A stretch of DNA of 64,000 bases from Microthrixaceae bacterium (GTDB lineage: Bacteria > Actinomycetota > Acidimicrobiia > Acidimicrobiales > Microtrichaceae). Positions within the stretch are counted from its first letter, which is position 1; each line of letters starts with the position of its first letter. Below, piece by piece: positions 41,951 through 48,660 of this stretch. Made by a program: the position numbers and the translations under genes. The DNA is taken from assembly GCA_023957975.1 (NCBI GenBank), contig JAMLGM010000009.1, positions 124,001 to 188,000 of the forward strand, in the 5' to 3' direction. Under the pieces are notes generated by a model. That model was not told where the DNA came from. It saw only the letters and a program-made list of their open reading frames with translations, and searched no databases.

Positions 41951-42714
41951 CTACTTGGCGAGCGGGGACTCGACGGCTGAGTCCCACCCGGCAGGGCACC
42001 CCATCTCGCCTGCGCGACGACGAGGAATCGCCTCAAGCGACTCGAGGATCAGGCTCCGCAGCTTGGGCGCCCACGACGATCCGGGCGAGACAGTGGTCAG
42101 GATCTGCGCTGTGACCAGCGCGGCTCCATAGATGCGTTCGCTCTGGCCGTCGGGCAGCGTCGAAAGCCCTGGGATGCTTGCCAGCCCTGCCGTGCTGGCT
42201 GGTGTGACGGACCGATTCCAGGGCCTCGAGTGGTGGGCACTGGTGTTGCGAACGATGGTGAGCTGCTCAAGCCATCGGACGAGTGGGTGGTGCTTCTTGG
42301 CCTTCTCCTGCTGGCGCTTGCTGAGCTTTGACAGGTCGATGCGAACGCCGATCCGCTCGGCGACAGCCCACTGGAGACGAGCAGGGAGCCCCTCGTAGAG
42401 TCGCGAGCTGTCGGCGAAGTCGAGGTGATCGGCCAGTACCCACAGCGGGTATCGCTTTCCGTATTCAGCCGCGTAGTGGCGTACAGAGGCGCTTGACCTG
42501 GCGGCTCGTTCTATCCTGCTGTCCGCTGTTTCCAGCCAGCGCCTGTGCTCGAAGTCGGGGCGGTAGTTGGCTGGGTCGCGGTAGGCGAGCGGGCCGAGAG
42601 CACCGAGCTCGTTGGTGAGGCCGCTGCGAAGGGGCCGTCGATGAGCATTCCTCGACTCAGAAGCTTCTCGACCAGAGCACCGGTCGGCACATGCGGCTTC
42701 AGAGGTTTCGGCAT
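41951..42714 (-). pseudogene. Abi-family (Abi_2, HEPN-type) abortive infection protein, frameshifted
   Basis: Two frames on the minus strand together resemble an Abi_2 protein. The start (ATG at 42714, MPKPLKPHVPTGALVEKLLSRGMLIDGPFA, quoted loosely) is in one frame; the remainder (DFEHRRWLETADSRIERAAR, ... WLEQLTIVRNTSAHHSRPWNR) is in another. The central YYRLSGY-type segment of the family is missing at the junction near 42600-42640. The RNTSAH sequence is the RxxxxH motif of HEPN ribonucleases. Abi_2 proteins stop phage growth by halting cell metabolism. With the frameshift and the lost segment the gene is very likely inactive. It is the only recognisable gene between the two tRNA-derived repeats. 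Confidence 0.78.
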
Positions 42715-43061
42715 CGTCTCCCACTTCGACCGAAAAGAGATCCAGCCCACACCGGGCGAACCTGGGCGGGCTGAACTATTGACACTAACGGTGCCCGATC
42801 TGCTGGCCGACTGTCAACTCATTTGACGCACGGCGCATTCGATCAGATCGTCAGCGGACATGTGGAGTGACGTTTGAGGACCGGCGAGAAGGGCGGAACC
42901 CGGTCGTGGCAGACTTGAGCAGTCGCGAAATAGTCGCGAACTTCTTGGAACCGACTCGCACCTGACCCCACCGGTCGTCACGAAGGGCCCCTGAGACCCC
43001 CGGAATCGCCCGGAGAACGACACTCCACCAGCCTGCCCGGCACCACTCGTCACCCCAACCC
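42715..43061. other. Remainder of the tRNA-flanked islet, no gene recognised
   Basis: These 347 bases upstream of the Abi remnant contain no supported gene. A TTGACA-like box (near 42779) may belong to a promoter. I looked for an integrase remnant on both strands and found none. Confidence 0.5.
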
Positions 43062-43125
43062 GAGGGCTCAAACCCCTCAGCTCCGAAAGGGGCGTGCGGG
43101 TTCGAGTCTCGCCCCGGGCACGATG
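43062..43125 (+). repeat. Right attachment-site-like repeat (tRNA-Leu 3' fragment)
   Basis: The second copy of the tRNA-Leu 3' segment. It differs by T to C in the anticodon loop, giving CAA instead of TAA, and by C to T in the T stem (a G-T pair remains). The 5' half of a tRNA is absent before it, so it is not a working tRNA gene. Similarity starts abruptly at 43062. Confidence 0.9.
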
Positions 43126-43144
43126 ACACCGAAAGGACGCCCAG

Positions 43145-43570
43145 ATGAGTGACACGAATGAGATGAACGACCGGAACCGCCAGATCATCGACGAGTTCCG
43201 CGCCAATGATGGCAAGGTCGGTGGCAACTTCGAGGGCGCTCCGCTGCTCCTGTTGCATACGACAGGAGCGAAGTCCGGGGCGGAGCGCGTCAACCCGATG
43301 ATGTACCGGGACCTCGGCGACGGGCGGGTTGCGGTATTCGCATCCAAAGCTGGATCTGACAGCCACCCCGCCTGGTACCACAACCTCTCCGCCAACCCAG
43401 AGGTGACAGCGGAGATCGGCTCGGGAACACGAGCGTTTACCGCCCGGACCGCGTCTGCGGAGGAACGCACCCCGATCTGGGAGGCCCAGAAACAGGAGTT
43501 CCCGGGGTTCGCCGGCTACGAAGCATCGACAGGTCGCGTGATCCCGCTCGTCGTCCTCGACCCCCACTGA
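43145..43570 (+). CDS. Nitroreductase/deazaflavin (F420)-dependent oxidoreductase, Ddn-like
   Basis: A 141-residue split-barrel protein of the Ddn family. Motifs are IIDEFRANDGKVGGNFEGAPLLLLHTTGAKSG (the family opening, quoted in parts), RVAVFASKAGSDSHPAWYHNL and ANPEVTAEIG. Family members reduce quinones or nitro compounds with F420H2. The ATG follows the tRNA-Leu fragment by 20 bases with AAAGGAC between, so before integration this gene stood directly behind a tRNA-Leu. F420 use implies that the organism makes this cofactor, in keeping with an actinobacterium. Confidence 0.92.
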   Translation: MSDTNEMNDRNRQIIDEFRANDGKVGGNFEGAPLLLLHTTGAKSGAERVNPMMYRDLGDGRVAVFASKAGSDSHPAWYHNLSANPEVTAEIGSGTRAFTARTASAEERTPIWEAQKQEFPGFAGYEASTGRVIPLVVLDPH

Positions 43571-43655
43571 GACACCATCTGAGGCACCATCTGAGGCACG
43601 AACTGAGTCCACTGCCCCGGCCCCAACGCTTCCGCAGGCGTTGGATGGAGCGACG

Positions 43656-44483
43656 CTAACGATGAGCGGCGAGCCAGTCGCTCACCACTTCGAACACCTC
43701 GTCGCGTTCGGGTTCGTGGTGCAGTTCGTGAAAGGCCCCCGGCCAGGTCCGCAACGTCACGTCGGTGGAGGAGACCTCGGTGACGAGGTTCCGAGACCCT
43801 TCCACGGCGGCGAGCGCATCGGCCTCGCCGTGCAGTACCAGCAGCGGGACCGAGATTCGCGCGGCCTGTGCGTGTGCGGCGGCGAAGTTCACGTTGAGTT
43901 CCCGACCGGTGCCGGCGGTCATCTTGCCGCGGAAGTTGAGCGGGTCGGCGTCGTAGGCGTCGCGCACCTCCTGAACCCGCGAGATGGCATTGCCGTCGAG
44001 CTGGATCGTCGGCAGTTTCGGCGCCAGCTTACCCACGACGTTCGCGACCTTCACCAGCACGGACGGGATCGCGTCGGCCACGGCAAGGGCCGGCCCCGTC
44101 AAGACGATGCCAGCGAAGCGCTCGTCGCCGCGCTCGGCAAGTCGGGTCGCGGCGAGGCCCCCCATCGAGTGCCCGTAGAGAAACAACGGACGTTCGCAAC
44201 GAACCGCGTCGACATACGCCGACAGATCGTCGACCAGCGAGTCGAAGGAGTCGACCTCGCCCCGTTTCACGCCGGTTGTCTTCCCATGGCCCCGATGGTC
44301 GAGCGATGCGACCCGATAGCCCGCCGCCACGAAGCGTTCCACCCAGGGCAGGTACCGACCCGAGTGTTCGCCGTACCCGTGGATGAGCACGATGTCGGCC
44401 ACCGGCTCCCCCTCGGGCAACCACTCAACGGTATAAACCCGGACACCCCCGGCTCCGACAAAGGACGATTCGGTGCTGCGCAT
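43656..44483 (-). CDS. Alpha/beta hydrolase, monoacylglycerol lipase-like
   Basis: The 275-residue serine hydrolase has IVLIHGYGEHSGRYLPWVERF (oxyanion loop), SLDHRGHGKTTG, the nucleophile elbow LYGHSMGGLAATRL (Ser near 112), the Asp in LLVLHGEADALA and the His in WPGAFHELHHEPERDEVF. This set is typical of monoacylglycerol lipase/lysophospholipase L2-type enzymes. The start is the ATG giving RSTESSFVGAGG. It is on the same strand as the PAS-GGDEF-EAL gene, 83 bases downstream of it. Confidence 0.92.
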   Translation of the reverse strand: MRSTESSFVGAGGVRVYTVEWLPEGEPVADIVLIHGYGEHSGRYLPWVERFVAAGYRVASLDHRGHGKTTGVKRGEVDSFDSLVDDLSAYVDAVRCERPLFLYGHSMGGLAATRLAERGDERFAGIVLTGPALAVADAIPSVLVKVANVVGKLAPKLPTIQLDGNAISRVQEVRDAYDADPLNFRGKMTAGTGRELNVNFAAAHAQAARISVPLLVLHGEADALAAVEGSRNLVTEVSSTDVTLRTWPGAFHELHHEPERDEVFEVVSDWLAAHR

Positions 44484-44566
44484 ACGGCTCACGTTACGCG
44501 CCTTCAACCACCCACGGCGGGGCGGGAATCAACAATGCGAAACGTCGCCGCGACCGATCCGGGCGA

Positions 44567-46819
44567 TCACGTGGCGAAGGCGACCGGCGACAGTTCCGCG
44601 TCAAGCATCGATTCGAACGTGGCCGGATCCACCGCTCGTGCGTACCACCAGCCCTGACCACGGCGGCACCCCAGCTCGATCAGGGTCCGAGCGTGGGCCT
44701 CGGTCTCTATTCCCTCAGCGGTCACCGACATTTTGAGCGCCTCGGCGAGGGTGACCACCGACCGCACGATCGCCTGATCCTGGGCATCGTGATCGACGCC
44801 GGTGACGAATGACCGGTCGACCTTCAACACATCGACAGGGAACCGTTTGAGATAGGACAGCGACGAATACCCGGTGCCGAAGTCGTCGATCGCCAGCCCG
44901 ACGCCGAGTGCACGAAGCCGGCCCAACAATTCGGCCGACCGCTCCACATCGCTCATGAGCGACGACTCGGTGATCTCCAGACACAGGCACCCTGCCGGGA
45001 AACCCTCGCGCTCGAGCGCCTCCGCCACCTGATCGACGAGGTTGTCGTCATCAAGCTGGCGCGCCGACAGGTTGACGCGCATGACAAAGGCCCGATCTCC
45101 GATCGACTCACGCCAAACTCGAGCCTGCCGGACCGCTTCGTTCAGCACCCAACGGCCGACCGGCACGATGAGCCCGGTCTCCTCGATGACCGGCACGAAC
45201 CGAAACGCGTCTTGCAGTTCGCCGTCGCAGTGCCACCGCAACAGTGCCTCGGCGCCGATGACCCTGCCCGACACCATGTCGACCTCGGGTTGGTAATGCA
45301 CCTGAAATTCTCCGCGTTCGAGTGCACCACGCAGCCGCTGCTCGAGGGCATAGCGCTGCGCGGTTTGTTCCTCGACGCTCGGGTCATACGTCGACACACC
45401 CCCTGGGCCCTGCCCGCGGGATCGGTTCATGGCGGCGGTGCTGCGTCGTATCAGGCCCTCCGCCGCGCCTTCGTCTCCATCGACGCCGACCCCGATCCCA
45501 GCGCTCACCGTCAAACGGAGCTGTTGGCCGTCGATCTCGTATGGCTCGGCGAGCTCTTCGCAGATTCGTCGGGTCATCTCATACAGCGCCCAGTCGCTTT
45601 GACACTCGCCGACCCCGATCGCGAACTCGTCGGAAGCGATTCTGGCGACCGCGTCCCCCGGCCGAATCAACCCACGCAGACGGGCACCGATGCGTTTCAA
45701 CACCAGGTCACCCGCCGTCGAGCCGAGGCTATCGTTGAGCGCATTGAACCCGTCCACATCGACCACGAGCACGCCCACGCGGCCAGGCTGCGCCGCCGAT
45801 GCGAGCATCTCGTTGAGTTCGGCCACGAGCCCCGTACGGTTCAACAGCCCGGTCAGTTCATCGTGGCGCGAGCGTCGACGCATTTCGTCTTCGGCCTCTG
45901 CCGATCCGAGTAGTTGGGCGCACGTTGCGGCAACGGTGCCGAGCAGGATCAGATCGCTGTCGGCCCAGTCGCCCGTGCGGGTGTGCCACTCGAATCCCAT
46001 GGCGGCCACTGCACGCCCGCCGATCACGATGGGCAACTCCAGGAACGAACTGATCCCCAACTCCTCGAGGAACTCGCGGTCGATACTCCATTCCGGAGGG
46101 AGTTTCGAAACATCGCGAACAGCGAGCACCTCCAACGCCGATTGGGCGCTGGCAGCGAGCGGGGTGAGCGACAGCGGAACCGACACGTACTCGTGGCGCT
46201 GGGGCGGGATGCCCCAAGCGGTCCACTCATGGGTCATCGTCTCGAACTCCGCCGCGGCGTCAAAGGAGACCACGTACCCGCGATCGGCGCCGAGAAAGAT
46301 CGCAGCCTCTCCGAGGCCCGACTCGATGATGTCATCGACGTCGTCTGCAACGGTGTGCGCTGCGCGGTATTGGAACCGGGTGATGAGGGTTTCGAGCGAT
46401 TCCTTTCTCCGCAACAGGCGTTCGGCGGAACGCGCAACCGTCGAACGTTGCATGATCACCACGATCACGGAACGACCGTCGAGCACATCGGCCCAGATCG
46501 AAAGCTGAACCTCGAAGGTCTCCGACACCGCAGAACACATCGTCATCGAGATCTCGACCGGTTCGCTGAGGCCCCCGGACGATCCGCTTTCCGACAGGCA
46601 CCTGGCGACGCGTTCGCGCTCCGATTCGCTCGCCAACTCGGCGAACGGGCGGCCGACCAATTCGTCGACCGAGTAGCCGGTCTCGGCGCTGACGACGTTG
46701 GATACCGACAGACAGGTACCCGCTCGATCGAGGATGAACACCGGGTCGTGCACGCGTTGGCTCAGCCGCTGCCAGAACGGGTCAATCCAATCGGTCTCCA
46801 CTGAGACGTCACGCGTCAT
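44567..46819 (-). CDS. PAS-GAF-GGDEF-EAL protein with degenerate GGDEF site
   Basis: A 750-residue soluble signalling protein. A PAS domain (about 15-130) is followed by a GAF domain (about 155-315), a GGDEF domain (about 330-490) and an EAL domain (about 500-745). The cyclase signature reads RIASDEFAIG, so the two glycines are lost and synthesis of cyclic di-GMP is doubtful. The EAL site is intact (AEALLRW, VNLSARQL, LEITESSLM, DDFGTGYSSLSYL, AEGIETEA), so the protein is probably a phosphodiesterase whose GGDEF part binds GTP or serves as a regulator. No membrane helix. ATG start giving TRDVSVETDW. Confidence 0.92.
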   Translation of the reverse strand: MTRDVSVETDWIDPFWQRLSQRVHDPVFILDRAGTCLSVSNVVSAETGYSVDELVGRPFAELASESERERVARCLSESGSSGGLSEPVEISMTMCSAVSETFEVQLSIWADVLDGRSVIVVIMQRSTVARSAERLLRRKESLETLITRFQYRAAHTVADDVDDIIESGLGEAAIFLGADRGYVVSFDAAAEFETMTHEWTAWGIPPQRHEYVSVPLSLTPLAASAQSALEVLAVRDVSKLPPEWSIDREFLEELGISSFLELPIVIGGRAVAAMGFEWHTRTGDWADSDLILLGTVAATCAQLLGSAEAEDEMRRRSRHDELTGLLNRTGLVAELNEMLASAAQPGRVGVLVVDVDGFNALNDSLGSTAGDLVLKRIGARLRGLIRPGDAVARIASDEFAIGVGECQSDWALYEMTRRICEELAEPYEIDGQQLRLTVSAGIGVGVDGDEGAAEGLIRRSTAAMNRSRGQGPGGVSTYDPSVEEQTAQRYALEQRLRGALERGEFQVHYQPEVDMVSGRVIGAEALLRWHCDGELQDAFRFVPVIEETGLIVPVGRWVLNEAVRQARVWRESIGDRAFVMRVNLSARQLDDDNLVDQVAEALEREGFPAGCLCLEITESSLMSDVERSAELLGRLRALGVGLAIDDFGTGYSSLSYLKRFPVDVLKVDRSFVTGVDHDAQDQAIVRSVVTLAEALKMSVTAEGIETEAHARTLIELGCRRGQGWWYARAVDPATFESMLDAELSPVAFAT

Positions 46820-46978
46820 GCGACTCGATCGGCACCCGTCACAGGAAATTGAAGGATGGCACCTGAAGTAGCGCGAATTGGCCAGTCGGTGGTCCGTTCG
46901 GCCCACCGCCGCGGCCTTTACCCAAACGGCCGGACCCATCGACCCGGATGAGTCGGTGCCGCCCGCTCGGGGCACCAC

Positions 46979-47941
46979 TCACAAGCGCTCGTCCAGGTAC
47001 GCCTCACCAAGCTGGGGAAAGACTCGACGGACACGACTCATGAGGTACTCGCCGTAGGTCCCCTCAAAAAGCAGCGGATCCTCGCGGTCCCAACGTCGGC
47101 GGCCGGCGCCTTCGGAAGCGATCAGGCGTGTGACCCGAACCGACCAGCCCGGGTCGAAAAACAGTGGGAACGACAGACGAAGTTGTGAACTGGCGTTTCG
47201 CACTCGGTGCGGGGTGGACCGGTATGTTCCGCCGGTCGCCCGCTCCAACATGTCTCCGATATTGCAGACAAACGAGCCCGCGATCGGCTCCACGTCGATC
47301 CATCCGTCATCCGACGCGACCTGCAGGCCTCCGATGTGATCCTGCAGCAACAGCGTGATCAGGCCATAGTCGCTGTGTTCAGCGACGCCCCACCCCTCCA
47401 CGCCGTCGGCCACCGCCGGTGGGTACGCAAAGATCCGAAACAACACGGTCGGGTCGTCGACGAGGCTCACCAGACCTCCGTCCAAGCCGAGACCCCGATC
47501 GAGGAGCGCGACGATGCGACGCCCAAGGGCGGCGACCGCCTCGATGTATTCGAGCACGACGTCGCGCATCTCCGCAGGGTGACTCGGAAAGAGGTTCGGG
47601 CCGTGAAGCGGCCGAGGGTCATCTGCGGGGAGTTCCGAACCGAAGTAGATCCCTTCCTTGTGGTCGGGACGCCCCGCGGTCAATTCGGAACCCAGCGCAA
47701 ACCAGCCACGCCATGCCTTACCGCCATCGTCCATGGCGATCTCGCTCTTCACCTCGGGGTCGAGCGCGAAGAACGCGCGGGCAACAGCCTCGAGGTCGGC
47801 GATGAGCTCAGATCGCACACCGTGTCCGGTGACGACGAAAAACCCACGGTCACGACATGCGGCGTCGAGGCGCTGAGCCAGCACCTCGTCGGACTCGGCC
47901 GACAAGTCGATGACCGGGATGTGGTGCGAGGGCCGGGACAC
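46979..47941 (-). CDS. 2-oxoglutarate/Fe(II)-dependent oxygenase (isopenicillin N synthase-like)
   Basis: The 320-residue protein matches the non-heme iron oxygenase family: HHIPVIDLSAESDEVL and GFFVVTGHGV at the N terminus, the metal ligands His and Asp in AEHSDYGLITLLLQD (about 190), His in YRSTPHRVRN (about 248) and the 2-oxoglutarate-binding Arg and Ser in LRLSFPLFF. GTG start. Substrates of this family range from antibiotics to hormones and amino acids, and nothing nearby narrows it. A small hypothetical gene lies 57 bases upstream on the same strand. Confidence 0.92.
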   Translation of the reverse strand: MSRPSHHIPVIDLSAESDEVLAQRLDAACRDRGFFVVTGHGVRSELIADLEAVARAFFALDPEVKSEIAMDDGGKAWRGWFALGSELTAGRPDHKEGIYFGSELPADDPRPLHGPNLFPSHPAEMRDVVLEYIEAVAALGRRIVALLDRGLGLDGGLVSLVDDPTVLFRIFAYPPAVADGVEGWGVAEHSDYGLITLLLQDHIGGLQVASDDGWIDVEPIAGSFVCNIGDMLERATGGTYRSTPHRVRNASSQLRLSFPLFFDPGWSVRVTRLIASEGAGRRRWDREDPLLFEGTYGEYLMSRVRRVFPQLGEAYLDERL

Positions 47942-47998
47942 CGACGAAGTGTTGCACGCCGCGTGCAGTGCGCGAAATGGCGAGGCCGTGCCGCGCGC

Positions 47999-48358
47999 TC
48001 ACGCGGCGACCACATCGAGCGGGGTTCGCGAAGGTGCGATCGGAGCTTCGGTTGGACCGAGAAGGCCGTCGACCTCAAGCGACTGCCACAAGGACCGGCG
48101 AAGCAGCGCGGCATCGGCCCCCACGAACTCGTTGACGACCACGAACGCCTCCACGAGATCGGCCTGCACCGCAGCGAACGGACGCTCGTCGAGCCGAACC
48201 GACACCACGACCTGCCCATCGCTTCGGCGCCGCAACGACCGGTCGAGGTCTGCTCGCCGTGGCCGGCTCCTGATGGCCGGCACGTCGAGCCCCAGACCAC
48301 GTGCGGTTGCGGACAGTGCACGAACCGATTCTGCGAAATGGAGGGAGCGGGACTGCAT
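47999..48358 (-). CDS. Hypothetical protein
   Basis: A protein of about 119 residues beginning QSRSLHFAESVRALSATARGLGLDVPAIRSRPRRADLDR, of which the second half is basic. A strand follows (QVVVSVRLDERPF) and then a helix (AVQADLVEAFVVVNEFVGA), which together resemble part of a small alpha/beta domain. I do not recognise a family. ATG at 48358, with a GTG two codons upstream as alternative. It lies upstream of the oxygenase gene on the same strand and is divergent from the P-type ATPase leader. Confidence 0.6.
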   Translation of the reverse strand: MQSRSLHFAESVRALSATARGLGLDVPAIRSRPRRADLDRSLRRRSDGQVVVSVRLDERPFAAVQADLVEAFVVVNEFVGADAALLRRSLWQSLEVDGLLGPTEAPIAPSRTPLDVVAA

Positions 48359-48498
48359 GATCACATCATCTCCGCGACCACCGACAGTCGATCCGGGTGG
48401 CCGTAACCGACAGTGCCGGAGGTCTCAGGCCCAGCACCCGAGGCGACCCGCTGCTCGCGCTACAGTGCTCGCGGCGCCTCAACGCCCTCAACAACACG

Positions 48499-48649
48499 AA
48501 GGGGAGTACCCCGCAAGTGCCGGCATCGTCATCACGGCACCACCGACGCCGATGCGTCGCTGGTCCCGGTGCCGGCCACCCCGTTCGACCGGTGGCCGAT
48601 GCGAGGTGGGGAAGACCTTCGGTTCGTTCCGTCCAACGACCCGAAGGAG
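48499..48649 (+). ncRNA. Probable yybP-ykoY (manganese) riboswitch upstream of a P-type ATPase
   Basis: The leader contains the conserved 5' block AAGGGGAGTA (48499-48508) and a GTCATCA block (48528-48534) expected for the yybP-ykoY aptamer, followed by GC-rich helices and GAAGACC (48611-48617). A long hairpin closes it: CCTTCGG (48616-48622) and TCGTT pair with AACGA and CCGAAGG (48641-48647) with one mismatch. That hairpin covers the ribosome binding site GAAGGAG (48643-48649), 11 bases before the ATG. Metal binding would thus control translation. Members of this RNA class sense Mn2+ and commonly precede cation-exporting P-type ATPases. I identified it by motif, not by covariance search. 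Confidence 0.6.
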
Positions 48650-48660
48650 CCTACGCGCCC

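Noticed and set aside
42715..43061. Integrase remnant in the tRNA-flanked islet
   Set aside because: No tyrosine or serine recombinase motif could be found on either strand.
43062..43125. Second tRNA-Leu gene
   Set aside because: Only the 3' part is present; no acceptor 5' strand or D arm precedes it.
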